Assembly: GCF_052857255.1 (NCBI RefSeq)
Contig: NC_135506.1
Location: 78,662,324-78,726,323, forward strand
Direction of reading: 5' to 3'
Source: Amblyomma americanum
Lineage: Eukaryota > Arthropoda > Arachnida > Ixodida > Ixodidae
Length of the DNA: 64,000 bases
In this document: one piece after another, positions 31,229-44,520 of the stretch
Layout of the letters: every line of letters begins with the position of its first letter
Position numbering within the stretch: the first letter of the stretch is position 1
Notes under the pieces: model-generated
Databases searched by the model: none
Told to the model about the DNA's origin: nothing
What the model saw: only the letters and a program-made list of their open reading frames with translations
Position numbers and translations under genes: made by a program

Positions 31229-33890
31229 TTGAAACTGATCTGAGCTTAAAAGGCATCGATGATATAGCAGCGCTGAACATCGAGAGGTTCTCGTCCTAAC
31301 CACTGTCTGTAGTATGTATAGCACCCCTCAAAAGTATACAGTCCAAAGGGTCTGCTTCTAAGCTGTTTATCGGGGCTCCCTAGCATATATGGCACTCCAG
31401 AGCTTTAGAATTTGGGACGCGATGCAATTGCTCTTTTGAGAGGTTATGGTTTCTGAGGGTGCATAACGACTAAAATCCAAGCACTCAATAAAGGGCCTCA
31501 GAAAGGGGCTCTCGTAAACTTGTATTTCTGAGATGTTAAAGGGGGCCGCTTCACAAATATCCTCCAGCAAGAATTTTGGCGTGGAATCTTGTTAGATGGA
31601 AACTTGGAAGCTTGGAAGATTGTGTGGAAGCTGTGTTAGATGCACTCAAATTTTCAACTTCCGCGTCTTCCACGTGCCTCCTCTCTCGTCAATTTTCGCA
31701 GGCCAAGCGTCGGCGCTCCCCCGCCGTCCACACTAAAGACCCCACCCACTCGGCCCTGCTCCAACGGATGCCGGCGCGCGCGGCCACGGTAGCTGAGTGA
31801 CGTCTGAAAGAATTTGGCGCTGCGAACAATTGATAACCCCGGCTACTTGAACGACGTGACGTCGTACGCCAGCTTTCGCCCGAGAAAGCCCGACAGCGCA
31901 TGTCGCCGCGAGTTGCGAAGGTGGGAAGTTTAAAAAGAAAGTATTTTAAGTTTGCCGCTCTTGTACGCGGCATGAATGCTGGGTGGCCTGTACTCTACAT
32001 AACGCAATCATTTTAAAGCCAAGTTCAAACACCCTTTTCTGTGGCCTTTTAAGAGCTAAAATTGTGTTTCCCAGCATTCGGAGCCAGCTCGAGAGTGACT
32101 AAACGTCCTAGTAACGAGGGCATACCGTCGCACTATGAATTCGAGCCCGCTGAACAATGTTGCGGAAGCGTACGGATTCATCGTGCCATGCAGTGTCGTA
32201 CGCGGCTTCAATCTTGCAGCCCTATCATTTTGGAAACCCCCTGTGTTTTAGATTGGCTCACGAGAAAAAATTTTTACACACTAATCAGATTGCCAACTAT
32301 GGTAGAAACTGATATCATGACCCCTAACGCCTTGATTATCGCGTCTAACACGCTCACTCGGGCATCACTAGCCACGACGTCTCATTTCCACTCCAAGTGA
32401 TAGTGAGGCCTTATGTGAACTCTCTTCGGCACCTACAGTGCCGATGCTGCCGCTACCATAATTTGTGAGGTCCTCCGATTTGGGTTTGCATCACGCTTTC
32501 CACTTCTGGGAAGATCCACGCGCGACGAGGGGTTAGGATACTGATAACACGGACAATAAGCTTAACAGCTTCAATTGCGAACGGTATCAGTGTTCTCACC
32601 AGAGGAGATGTGGCGACCTTGGAGGCAAGAGCCAAGTCTCGTTCCAAGAGCTTGTCACTGGATCCACGGGATGTTCAGTGTTGGCTCCGCTCGACAGTAG
32701 TTGTGGTGGCTGCTATGCTATGTGGTGGGTGCCAGGTCGTTACACTGTCTCTACGACTGTGGGTGGTCTTCCGTCTCCGGTGCCTCCTGAACAAAAGGTA
32801 AACCATTTTCGGTCGGTCTCCTACGGTGTTTCTCGTCCTGTCACGGACGAGAGGTGAAGTGGTAAGCATATGTTATAGAACAATACAGGTCGAAATGGTT
32901 TAAATAATTCTTATATTACACCCTCAGGGGTGCACACAGGGAATGTGACCGCGAGTACTGTTAATAAAAAATCGAATGACATCGGGTGGCAAAGGAGACT
33001 TTTTGCCACGGTAAACATGAAACCCTGTCTTCCACAGACTAAACGTTTATGACGTAAATATACTTTTTGATTGTAGAAGTCGTATGCTCAGCTGCTGTGA
33101 CAGTGAACTTAACTCAAAAGTGAAACTGAGCAAGCGGGTTCATTACAATTCTACACACGGTAAATATGCTTCATACTCGAGCCTTCAGAAAAGCTTCAAG
33201 TTATGTTTAATTTATCACAGTTATATCTTCCGTTTGTTAAAAGGCTGGGGGCATGTCTACGTACCAAGCCGCCTTGTCCAGTGGAATCGTAGCTCTGTAC
33301 TTCTCCGCACCAGGGCGATTGATGACTATTCGCAGTACATGGGACTTCATTGCTGTAGCAGTGGTCCTCGAGTTGCTTGTGGAATGCAGTCGTCTCGACG
33401 ATTGTAATTTGTATGGGGTGTTTGTATAGCTGAGGTCGTTTGATGAGCCAGGTGATTTTGTCCAGTGTTGCCGATGCCAGTGTATTGTACTGGTATCAGA
33501 TATTTCGTTGCTTTTTGATGTCTTGGCAGCAAAAATGCCTGCAGTCATAGAGGTGGCGAATATTTTCTAAAGTGTTTTTTTTGGCAGTCGGGTCCCGCGT
33601 TGGTGGTTGCCGAGATTGCTGTGCTCTAGGGTTGTCACACTCATTCCAGTGCTTATTTTTAATTTGTAGAATGTCGTGGCTTTGAGTCTCAAGAATATTC
33701 TGCTCCTCTTCCAGCTTGTCGTGGACACAGAGGCAGATGTTTGCTGCCAGCAGAGTCTCAAATACAAGGGTCTCGCTAATATTACCCTCTTTCCTAGTAG
33801 TCGCTGTGTCACAGGGTGTTCCTAACTCTTCTGTAGGGTGTACGTGTAACCGTTTGCGGTCTTCTCTGTTGCCTCGTTGTGATAGTTAAA
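31229..33890. other. Unassigned region with a GC-rich patch
   Basis: 31680-31920 is GC-rich with no domain in any frame. The rest is mixed composition with only short frames. It may hide an unclassified transposon. Confidence 0.35.
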
Positions 33891-34470
33891 AGCTGTGCTA
33901 TTGCTTAATTGTGGAACTTTAGCGTTGTTTCGTGTCTTAATATTCCTTTGTTTTATCTTGTTCGTCTATGCTTCCTTTTGTATTTGTTCTGCGTGTATTG
34001 CTGCGGTCGCCATGTTTTTATGGTGTGCGGTTCTTGTTTCTGCGTTAGTGGACTTGTGGTTCGTTTTTCTGATGATCACACTTGTGTTTGTATATGGTTG
34101 GCAGCGGTTTGGAGGCCGCCGTCATGAGAAACAGCACCAGTGCCGCTTGCCAAATGGCTGGAAGGCCAGCATGAAGAACAGGAGGGGTGTCGCTTTGGGA
34201 TTATAGGATGCCTCTTGGACCTAGGTCTTTTGTCTGGACATCTGGAGACATGGGTCTGGACGTTCAGAAGCTACTCTTAAAACCCACGGCAGAGGTGATC
34301 TGGGCCGTGCTGCTCGGCAATCCTAGGTGCAATAAAACCTGCAAAAAGAATGGTGGTCACCTTAGAGATGTACTGACCAGACAGCAACCTTTTCTACCTA
34401 AAGGCGCATTATCGAACACCGAAAAAAAAACAAGTAGAATATCTAGGCTACGCTTTGCATCATAACCCAA
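33891..34470 (+). repeat. GT-rich module 4, clearest paired motif
   Basis: CTGATGATCACACTTG near 34071 leads into GGAGGCCGCCGT and the motif at 34123 (CATGAGAAACAGCACCAGTG), with its partner at 34170, 47 bases on. The end block ACCTGCAAAAAGAATGGTGG is at 34338. The 103-codon hydrophobic frame across it is probably a composition effect. Confidence 0.45.
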
Positions 34471-34774
34471 GTACCACGCGCCTCAGAGAGAGAGGGGGAG
34501 AAAACTTTTTCTTGAACCAAATTCGGGGAAGTTCTAAGCTCAAAGTCTCGGAGTATGAAAGGATTCAATGGAACCTGGCGGCTGGCTGCTTGGCTTGATT
34601 GATTTCTTTTTGCTTATTTGGGTCTGAGCTGAGCATTAGAGCCTCCCACGTTTCTTCATTTCTAATGGTTCGTGAATTCTTTTCTAAGTGTGTGCATAAA
34701 TACTTCTTTGGTTTGGGATCTGCAATCTGCAGAGTTTACAGTGCGGTTCAATTGTTATTCGATAATGACGTCAT

Positions 34775-37700
34775 AAATTCAAACACGTGCTAAATTCAAT
34801 GCAGGCTACGCGAGTGTATTGAACTGCAACGGCTGGGCAGGAAAAAATCTCGCAATGCAACAAATTGAGAAACTTTGTGCACAGGTTCCATGACGCTATC
34901 AGTGCGACTTGTAAGCCTTCTAGACTTATTCTGCACAGACTCCGCCGTAAAAGTAACACCACGTTCTTATGATATGCTGAGGAAAAATGGCAATACGCTG
35001 AGCGGTTCGTCCCCGCATACTGTACTGTTTTGAGCAGTAAGGCCCCTTAGTTCCAGAAAAAAAAGAGCCGACAACAGCCAAGTGCTGAAGAGAGAAAATG
35101 GCGCTACTTCTTCGCTCAACACTCAATGGGTCGCCGATACCACATTTAACTTTTAACAATTATTGCTGCTTACCAGGGATTGCCTAACGTCAGCAGCTGT
35201 TAACGACATTCGCTAGACGTAGCACCGGCCATTGACACACCCGAAAAAAGTATTGGTGGTGAGTGAATAGCCTTCCAGAGCGAGTGTTATTACTAGCTAG
35301 TGTTATGCACCTATAAAAAGCATCGATGAAAAAATAGTGCTCGTACACGCTGTTCTCCCCATCAATACCCATCATCCCATCATTTTCTCCTACAGCATGA
35401 TAAATTATCTGCGTTGTATGGGTGCGTTTTTATACTGCGCCAGAAAACAAGCGTGTGAATGGATGATCGCCAAAATCCTTGCCGTTATCGCAATGTCTTT
35501 AGCTGCTATTTTCCAGCTTTAGAAAAAGAAGAACATATGCTGTGCTCACCGGTACTACGTCATAAGTGATCATCATCAGAGGTCGGCTTCGATGAGGTCC
35601 AAGGTGCAGGCATAGCATCGAGGAGTCGAGGCACAGACGCAGCTTCGGTTACCGCTTGCTTCGCGCTACCTGCAGTGTTGGCAGCCAACGAGTTCCGGGT
35701 TCCGTTGCTGCTGCTTGTCTAAGGTCAACTAAGCTGTCTTCGGTCGTTTGTTACCTTTGTGACTGGTGTAACAGTCTTGTCGAGGCTCTGCTTTCGTTTC
35801 GTAATCTTGTCGCAAGTTTTCGCTGTATTGCAGAAGGCTGTTGTGATTCTTTTTCCTGATTCCGTTGTGATGTCCTCATTTGTGCTTGCTTCGGTTAGGG
35901 TCATGTCGTGTTCTGTGTATGAGCGTCGCTAGAAGCGTGGCCGCCATTCTCAAGACGAACTGGGTTGATGCGGATGACCTGGACACCGGGGCAGGCGCTC
36001 ACTTTCGTCGCTGCCTGGATGGGACGCTGCACATTCCTCACGCATGCGCAGATTTCGCCTAGATAAACGGCAAAGCAGCTCGTGGTAGGTGTCCAGAAGG
36101 CGGCCTGCACCGATGACCTGCAGAGAAGCCTTCTTTGCGATCATCTGTTTAAAAGCGAAAGTATTATACAGTATGTCCAATTAGCAAAACTCCCGTCATA
36201 CGTCTTCCATGCCAGGAAATTTGGAAGATATCAGAGCATTTTTTGACGCGGCACCGAATTACATTACGTCATCGTGGTCAACGCATCTGCTCACATCCAG
36301 GAAGCATTGGTTGGACATGTGGATTAAAATTTAGATAACTGTCCATAAAATGTGGGTCACTTTCTGGAATCAGTAAGCATAGTTTCGACGCCCGGAGCTT
36401 ATGTACAAATCTGGGGTCAAAGTAAGCCAATTCGTGGTATCCCTGCCAGCAATTCTCCCCACAAGATGAATTATGGGATCACTATGCTATTAGCGGAAAG
36501 CTTGACAGCCAGTTTCATCTAAATGGATGACTGTAATGACTGTAATGTCTAGGCGTTGATAAGTAATGAATAGTAATGGTACTCGTGTCTTGTCAGTAAT
36601 TGTGGAAGACCACTTGAGTGTGACATCAGCATTACACATGCTTTCTGGAGCACATTCTTATAAACATAAAGCTCTAGCTCGCGACACACAAATAAGCCAG
36701 ATGGCATAGGAGCTCACCACATTGCATTCCCTCTGGTATCGCAGGCCGCGGTGATGCTCGTAAGGGCCACTGCCAGACAGTCCGGAGTGCACCCACCCTC
36801 TTCAGTTCCATGGGTACGATCAGGGTGCTTCCCATCTTATGCCATTCTTGCCGTTGTGCCTCCAAAGTCCAAAGTTAGTCCTCGTCATTGCAGCTGGGAT
36901 AGTAGCACTAGGTGAAATCATCTGGGTTCATGGTGCTTCTCGGCGGCTGGGATGTACTGGCACCGCGGCACCACGTCCACAGGATGCCTAAGAGCTCTCC
37001 CGTATCCCTATCTGTCCCGTCACAGCTGCGGCCATCTTATCCCCAACGTCTTTCTAGCCTCATCTGTCCGCCTCTTCTCTTTCATGCATGTCGCAAACAC
37101 AGATGTCCTTTTCCATAAAGCTTGAGTCGACAATAATAATAAATGTTTATATTGGTTTGGTTTATGAAATTAACGTCCCGAAGCAACTCTCAAGACGCTA
37201 TGAGGAACGCCGTAGTAAGATGTTCCGGAAATTTCGACCACCTAGTAATCTTTACCGTGCACTGACATCGCACAGTACACGAGCCTCTAGAGTTTCGCCT
37301 CCACCGAAATTCAACCGAAAGTGCAGTTTACAGTATTTGGTTTTGGTCGTAGGTCCTTATTGTCTGCGTATGGCTGGTTGTTTCCATCCAAGACACTTCG
37401 ACGTTAACTTTAGCCTTGTTGATTCCAGTTGTTCGAAGGTTGTGGTTCTATTGCACGGTTTAGTGTTCTTAGTGCTGGCGGCGAATACCAACTGCTGCTC
37501 TCGTGCGTGAGGGATCTCATTATAGCCCTTAACTATCGATCGGGATTGTGACGGTGGTGTGAAGGTGGCTTCCGTTTTTTTGTAATGTTGGTGCTTTGTT
37601 TGGTTAGAGAGTTTCCGCGTAATGAGAGCAAAGATGTCGGGGTTGTAGACCACCGCTTCCATGGTGAAGAGGATTGATGCCGCAATTTTTGCCGACGTTA

Positions 37701-38640
37701 AAATGATTGCTCTTCCGCGTAGGATAGGGACAGCTGAAACAGCGATGTGGTTATGTTTGTAGTCGTCATGGCAGCACCGATAAATGTGGTTGTGATTGGA
37801 CGGGTTGTACATCTATCTAGGTGGTGGGAGTTGTAGTCGGCATCAATTTGTCTTTGAATGGTGTCGTACTCTTGTTGTGAATTGCAGGCATATCTTTTGT
37901 AGGGTTTAGTGCCTGTATTCTTCATGCGTTGCTCTTGTGACGTTGTTAGTGTAGTCTATGTGCCTATGGTCTCCAGTGCGGCGCAAAACAGCACGCAACA
38001 GGAAATGAAGTGCTGCCACACAGGTGAATGTGTTGAAAAGGCGTGTTTCCCGCCCATGAGGAACAACAGGAGTGCCGGCGAATGCACCCAGAGAATTCCA
38101 CGGCCGCCGTGTCACGAGGCGCAGACTGAGCTTTCTAAGAGGATACTACTATTTATAGGAGTAGAGGGTCTCCACACCGCTGACATAAACAGGAATGGTA
38201 CGCCTAAGCGAATGCTCTGCAATGGCGAAAATCACCGGTGCATGAATGACAGCAGGAATGGCGGCGTTCCTGATGCAGGAGTGGTCATAGTCGTCATGGC
38301 AGATGGAATTACTGCTACTGTGGTTGTGGAGGGTTGATGCATTGGGTGCAGCACACATTCTCTGTCGTCTGTTGTGTTCCGTTGTGCATATGGTGTGGGC
38401 GAAAAGGGTACTGCTTGAAGAAAACAAATTCCGTAGTCCTTAATTTCTTAATAGACGAATGATGTTAGTAAGGCTGCTTGTCTGTGGAAATCGCTGGTAT
38501 CGATGCGGTGGTTAAAGCTTTTCTTGCGGTGTGTTTATGAGTGTAGTTAATGCAGCTAATATTATGGCTGCTGCGGTGATTGTACAGGAAGGGCGCATTG
38601 GCACCTAGCCCATAGTGTTGTCTGCTGGATGTTGTGTTTC
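34775..38640. repeat. Second tandem duplication, right copy
   Basis: This is the partner of 26235-30900 in direct orientation, about 8.5 kb downstream. At 37317 it jumps from inside the SINE2 body to the sequence matching 29514, skipping the SINE head and the following 720 bases. No intact gene lies in either copy. Confidence 0.85.
37153..37316 (-). mobile_element. SINE2, minus strand, head deleted
   Basis: It is orthologous by duplication to 28557-28794. The tail and body are present; the tRNA-like head is removed by the deletion junction at about 37317. Confidence 0.8.
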
Positions 38641-39290
38641 CATTGTGCACGTGTCTGTGTGGGGGGAGAGAGGGGTGAGAGGGTCCCCAAAATGTCGGCT
38701 TGTAACCGTCAAGAAGTACAGGAACAGTGGCGCCGCAGAGAATGCACTGAAAATGTGAAGAACACTTATAGATCACTTAGTCATGATGGACAGCACAGCG
38801 CCGCTGTTCTGTATGCAGCGGTGGTGTTGAAGCTCTATGGTGTTTTCTACTTGGGCTATGAATGTGCTTTAGGTGCAAGTAGTCTTGTGAAGTAGTTTCG
38901 CGTGTAAATCGTTGTGGCTGCAATGAGTGGTTGTGCCTGCGCAGGTTGTATGTATTGGTGTCTAGTGCAAGATATTTTCTACTGGGCTGTGTTCCGTTTG
39001 GGAGTGTGGTGTACATGTCTAGAATCGCCTACACTGAGCAAAGCAACCGCCAGGAGGAGCACCCAAACCAATTTGTCCAAGAGGCTTAAGTTCACCAATT
39101 CATGAAGAACAGTAGGTGTGCCACCACGATCATCACTAAGGCCACAGCTCCGCGCCTCGAGTTCGAAGCTTGAATTGTGCCAGCAAGCTCCAGAAATGCC
39201 AGTGAGTCGGCGACAATGAGCCAGGCCCAATTACCTGCAAGAAATTAAAGATTCGGGTTCAGGATCCGGAAATTCTCCCTGCTTAGAGCG
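37317..39290 (+). repeat. GT-rich module region 5
   Basis: The motif is at 38055, 38241 and 39101. The end block CCTGCAAGAAATTAAAG near 39232 is the counterpart of those at 22420 and 25490. Confidence 0.4.
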
Positions 39291-40789
39291 TTAATTTTTT
39301 TCTCCTGCGAATAAACACTGAATTTTATTTTTAGAAGATTACGAAAGCTATCGGTCTATTTGTGCGCAAATGTATGAGGGGTTTCATTTCCCTTCGTTAA
39401 CAAATTTGCAAAACATCGAAGTTGGGAAGTGACTGGACAAATTAGGTGGCAGATGTCGGAGTGGTGCTTAGATATAGACAGCACATTACTCGGCAACTTT
39501 CGCGTAAAACTTCAGGGTACGTGGGCAGAGCAGCAGAGATTTTTATATCGTCTGCCACAGAAGCGTGAATTCACCGTCTCGGTCCCACGTGGAGCAGAGG
39601 TAATTTCTTGCAGTGTAACGGGGTCTCGCCTAGGATCGCGGATAGAACAAAACCAAGTGCGCGTGCTCATAGCAGCAAAGTCACAGTCAGCCATGACTTG
39701 TTTCATTACACCAGATTTATGCTCTTGAATTCCTCTAATCGGGGTGCTATATTTCCTCTGTCTGAACCGCATACTCTGGCGACGTGTGCATATTCTAACA
39801 TTAGAGCCTTTAAGAAAATGGAGTATGTTCAAAGAACTGAACTGACATCTTTTAAAACGCTCTCTTCTCAAACCGATCGTTTCAGGTAGGTAAACGATAA
39901 AACCTTTAGTCAAATAAAAACAAATATGCACAGCTAAAAATGTGCTAATCTGATCAGATGCTATTCTGCAAAGTACTGAATCCTGAACAGGAGGTTACTA
40001 GCAGTGTCTATTTGTGCTGCTTCTGCCCGGATCGATGATCGATACAATTTTCATCTCAAACTAAACATTTTTTTTGCATTCCTTGTCAGCACCATCCTCG
40101 CAAGTGGCAGACATTGATATTAATGGTTTCAAGACCGGATTCTGACCGGATGTCACTAAATATCCGTAAATTTTCAATGCATTCACATTACTGTTATTTA
40201 TTTATTCGCAGCCGCAAGCCTCTTTCCCATTTACTTTTCTGGGTTATTTTTGAGCGCGCTATGACTGGACGCACCAAGCTCCAAAATTATCGACTGCTTG
40301 CTCATAAGCATTTTAATCCAATATTACATGCAGGGGCCTCGGTCCCTATTGTTAATAAATAAATACTACATAAAACAGAGAGAACGCCCTTGAAGGTTAC
40401 ATTTTTGCTGAAGGACTTAAAGAAGCAATATTGATGAAGGCTTGAGGATAAACATTGCTATACAGTGCAGTGCACGGTGCCAGGGCATATGAGAGACAAC
40501 GCTGCCAAACGCGAGAATTTCCAGTGTATTTCATAGCATCTACTCTACGCTAATTACTTTAGGCACAGGGTAAAATTATGACATTTTTAGAGCAATTGCG
40601 GTCTTAAGGAGTCGTGATCACCAGTGGCCGTGGCCCATATTTTGTAGCATAAGCTACGCTAGGCTAGTATAAGCGAGTTACGGAGTGGCTGTCCGAGGCC
40701 ACAGCTGCGCGCGCGACGTAACCATGGCAACCAGCTGCGATGTTCCACAGGTGTTCCGCTGATGCATCGCGACGCACCTATCCTCAAAA
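39291..40789. other. AT-rich unassigned region
   Basis: There is no repeat family, domain or RNA gene that I recognise. It may be the most nearly single-copy stretch of the window. Confidence 0.4.
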
Positions 40790-40918
40790 TGTTTTTCAAT
40801 TTCCTCTTTCTCCCTTTCATATTTACCTCCCTCCTTTATCCCTTACCATACGGCGCATTTCGGGTGTCTACCAAAATGCGACAATTACTGCGCCATTTCC
40901 TTTCCTCAAAAAGCAAAG
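40790..40918 (+). mobile_element. SINE 3' tail fragment
   Basis: CCTCCTTTATCCCTTACCAT, CGGCGCATTTCGGGTGTC and TACTGCGCCATTTCCTTTCC are in the right order. The head and most of the body are missing. Confidence 0.75.
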
Positions 40919-40982
40919 AAAATTCAGGGGGCACTTATGCGATCTAAAGTCCGCGAGGCGAAAGCCTTCGGCGGTGCGTGCG

Positions 40983-41470
40983 ACAACTTGGGTGTGACCC
41001 GGGCCAAATTTGGGGTTGGTGTTTCGCCGTAGTCCAATTAGGCTGAGCATCGATTTTCGTGCAAATCAGCCAAGGTCTAATGTCGGGGTAGACACCGGCC
41101 TAAATTTGGCGGTCACCGTCGACATCGATTTTGGTGCAAATCGGCAGAGGTCAAATCTACGGAGTGACCCGAGCCAAATTTTGGGGTCACCATGGTGTTC
41201 GTCGTAGTCGAATTAGGCTGGACATCGATTTTGGCGCAAATCGACCAAGGTAAAAATTTCGTGTTGACCCAGGCCAAATTTGGGGATCACCATGGTGTTC
41301 GCTATAGCCTACTTAGGCTGGAGATCGATTTTTGTGCAAATCAGCGAAGATCAAATTTCGGGTGTGACCCGGGCCAAATTTGGGGGTCACGATTGTGTTC
41401 GCCATAGTTCAATTAGGCTGGACATCGATATTGGTTCAAATCGGCCGAGGTCAAAGTGTGGGTATGACGT
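40983..41470 (+). repeat. 100-bp satellite, about 4.75 units
   Basis: The anchor (C)ATCGA(T) falls at 41048, 41123, 41223, 41323 and 41423, so the period is 100 with one unit shortened by 25. Each unit has GACCCGGGCCAAATTTGG, GGTGTTCGCCGTAGTC and AATTAGGCTGGACATCGAT, with one to several differences. It is not coding. Confidence 0.95.
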
Positions 41471-41704
41471 CGCTTCCGTTGCGTGACTTCCGGTTGGCCA
41501 TGTAATGGACGGACACGATCTCGATTGGGAGTATGAGCCGCTGGCCTTCATTGGGTTGATTGGCTTTGTCATCGTTGTAGATGCAGTTCATTTTCACGAA
41601 AGGAAAGGCGCACAACTTCGGTTCCTGGGTCAGTACACGCCTCAAGCATGCTCTCATGTAAGTGGCGCTGGTGTTCAACTGCAAAAACCTGCCTGGATTG
41701 CGTT

Positions 41705-42010
41705 CCGCATAATGGACAGGCAGCGCGCCCACCCTGCCACCTTGGAAGAGCGCAGTTAAAGGTTGATCGCGAGAGGTTCGTCACCTAATGAACGCTGCGC
41801 TGCGGCCTACTGCGGCAGCATTCACACACAACGCTGTCTGCCACAACGCTGTCAGCGCTAATGCTGCAACCCACATCTCTCTTCTCTTACCGCCGCCACA
41901 TATGTACCTCAAAGCTCCATTGAGGAATCCACTGACACAGGGAGTCAGCTATGCGCCCTTTCTTCCCTCAAAATCATGGAAGACCTGAATGTTGTCAACG
42001 CCAACGCCAA
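41705..42010 (+). repeat. Dispersed repeat 'R', isolated copy
   Basis: It starts near ATAATGGACAGGCAGCGCGC, includes GGTTCGTCACCTAATGAACG and CCTCAAAATCATGGAAG, and fades after CAACGCCAACGCCAATGAGC. It lies outside both long duplicated blocks, so it is an independent member of the family. Confidence 0.65.
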
Positions 42011-42499
42011 TGAGCACAACGAACACTGACAGCTTTCGCTCTGTACATCCTGGATTAGTTGAGCTAGTCCACATTCATTTTTGGTGCTCCTTCAGAAAAA
42101 ACCCAATTACTGGTGTTCAAAATGAAGTTAACATTCTTAATGTTCGACAGCTGCAGCTATAGCCACCACTACAGACGCGCCTGCACTGTAAATGCGGAAT
42201 CATACGATTTGAGTCACTTCATAATACTTCGATCGATAGTAGGCCTTAGTACGTGACAGCTGCGCCTACTTTGCGATCTATGTTGCAACTGCGGTTCTAA
42301 AGATTTTTTTTCCTTAGTGGTCTCGCTGCTCCTGAACTCACAGGATTTGTTCCTTCTGCTTTCTGCGTTTAAGAAATTAAGCAAAAACTCACGGTTGCTG
42401 AACTACCGACGATATCCGTAAGGAGCTGCCTCTAATGGCGCCGCTGTCGAAGCCGCAGCCATGAAGACCAAGTCTGGCTCGCAGTAACGGCTATCTCGT
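42011..42499. other. Unassigned spacer
   Basis: Nothing is recognised apart from short A/T runs. Confidence 0.35.
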
Positions 42500-43200
42500 G
42501 CCCTGCACATCGTTTGCCGGGGCTCAACGCTCGTGCCCGTCCTTGCTTCCCGAATGTAGGCTTCGATGGCGCAGTACTCTTACTACCAGCAGCTATGCAG
42601 CTCCCGGCTGGGCTTGTTCACGTAACTGCTCTTGCATCACAGCAGTTGTCTTCACCGAGCTGACTCGATTTTTGATGTGCAGATGTTATGCAGTATTGTA
42701 CTTCATTTACCACCAGTCGATGAGCGTGTCTGTTGTGGGGGTGGCATCATGTCTGTGTTGCTTGCCTTTGCTTTTGTCCATGGCGATGCTAACTGCAGCT
42801 GTCGTCTGTGAAGTTGTGGTTGTCGCTGCGATAGTCGTCGCGTCCGTGTGTGCCTCTGTGTATCTGCAGTTCCTGCTTTCTGGAAACGTCTGTCTCACGG
42901 TGGCCACCTTCTATCACATCAGGCATACAGCAGAGGTTCGGATGATCTTGAGGCGGGACTGTTGGTCACTTCCGCCGGCATGAGAAACAGAAGCAGTGCC
43001 CGATAGCTTGAAGAAGAGAGCACTCGTGTTCAGAGCGCAGTCTGTTCAACTTGTCCATAGGTCGTCTTTGATAGCTGTGGAGCATCGGCTGGCTTGTTGC
43101 ACACACAAATCCAAGCAGAGGTCCAGGAGCACAGGAAGCAGGAGTACTTTTGATCCGATAACCTGCAGGGAATTGACGGCTAAAGTTGCTTTTAGGGAAT
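42500..43200 (+). repeat. GT-rich module 6
   Basis: The motif is at 42979 (CATGAGAAACAGAAGCAGTG), with a weaker partner (TTGAAGAAGAGAGCAC) about 30 bases on. ACCTGCAGGGAATTGACGG at 43161 may be the end block. The 161-codon frame is Val/Cys rich, again from composition. Confidence 0.35.
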
Positions 43201-44270
43201 TGCAAAAACATTATCTGCTTGTGGGCAGCAATAATTCAGCACTGCGCACCACTGGATGCCATCAGGAGTTTCGAAAAGCTGATTACGAATGATGCCATTT
43301 GGCACATGTTGCGCTTGCTGCTGATCTGCTGACCAAAACTCTTGTGCTTTGGTAGCGTCGTTTTTAACACGAGCTTTATCTACCACAACGTCTTAACGTG
43401 ACTTCGCGAAGACTGAATCACTCTTTCTCGTACTGCTTCGTCCTGACATCAAGCTAAGAAATACGGTTTAGATTATTCATAGGTGAGCACTACCGTGGAA
43501 AGGTGGCTGCGCTGCAAAAGGAAAGCTCAAATTAGTGTCCTGAAGCCTTTACACATTCAAACCGACAGCAAAAAATTGTTTTATTTACGTCATTACGTCA
43601 TTACTGTGATGCATTTCAATCACAGGCGCCACATCCAATGACACGAAACGCGTCTGCAAACCGGGACTAGCCCGCCGGCCTAGTCAGCAGTCATGGCTGA
43701 AAGGTGCATGAGGCTGAGTTTGGACTCACCGTTCCCTCTTTTCCAGTGGGATCTCAAGGTGCGGACCCTTGATGCCACCAGGAGAGTTGCATTCCGCAGC
43801 GCGCACAACCTTTTCATCGTGTCAACGGTTGTGCCCTCCAGTAGCGTAATCGTAGCACTGGTCTTCGTGGTGCTTGTGTCTGTAGCTTCGATCGTTAATA
43901 AACGTATGCAGCTTGCATAGCCTTTGGTCGTTTTGTGAGCTAGCCGTTTTAGGACCTCAGTATAAAGGTTGTTCCCTGCGGTGACTTAAAATCGGCAGCA
44001 GTGGCGTTCGTGATTCTTCTCTCTGTAGTCTTGATGTTTAGAATGTACTCGTGCCGTTTGTGTAGTTTTCTGTATAACGTTACTTGTGTCTGTGGTGAGG
44101 TGTCGTTGCTTCGCATCACTACCTGGTCCAATTCTTAGCTCTCCTCATACCAATATTGCTTTAGTTTGAAGCTGTTGTCTGTTTGCTTTGAAGCTGCTCT
44201 GTGTCCATTTATTTGTGAAGTGCCATTGCTTTGGTGTCTCACGTTTAACATACTTATATCCATGGTTGTG
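43201..44270. other. Unassigned spacer
   Basis: A 75-codon frame at 43693-43920 has a hydrophobic end; I find no family for it. Confidence 0.3.
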
Positions 44271-44520
44271 GTGCATGTAAGGTGTGTATGTGTGTTGGGG
44301 TGGGGGTATGTTGGATGCCACGAACATGAGGAATAGTATCAGCGCCGCCCCGCGCCATTAATAGCCACTAGCAAGAAGAACAATAGGAGCACCGCTGTGG
44401 AAGCCAAGGAAGGGTGTTTCGTATCTAGCTGCAATGAATCCGCCGGACTATCGCTGGACCCATTGGATCTCTCAGCAGACACCTTTAACAGCCGTTAGTT
44501 AAAAGCTGGGCGTAAACAAC
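44271..44520 (+). repeat. GT-rich module 7
   Basis: The paired motif is at 44325 (CATGAGGAATAGTATCAGCG) and 44372 (CAAGAAGAACAATAGGAGCA), 47 bases apart, as in module 4. Confidence 0.45.

Noticed and set aside
41505..41540. DGHDLDWEYE, resembling the chitinase (GH18) active-site motif
   Set aside because: The following residues do not continue as a chitinase, there is no splice context, and the stretch lies between a satellite and repeat R. Probably chance.
42498..42983. 161-codon hydrophobic frame, membrane-protein-like
   Set aside because: It lies in GT-rich repeat modules where Val/Cys/Leu-rich frames arise from composition, and similar frames are not conserved between modules.
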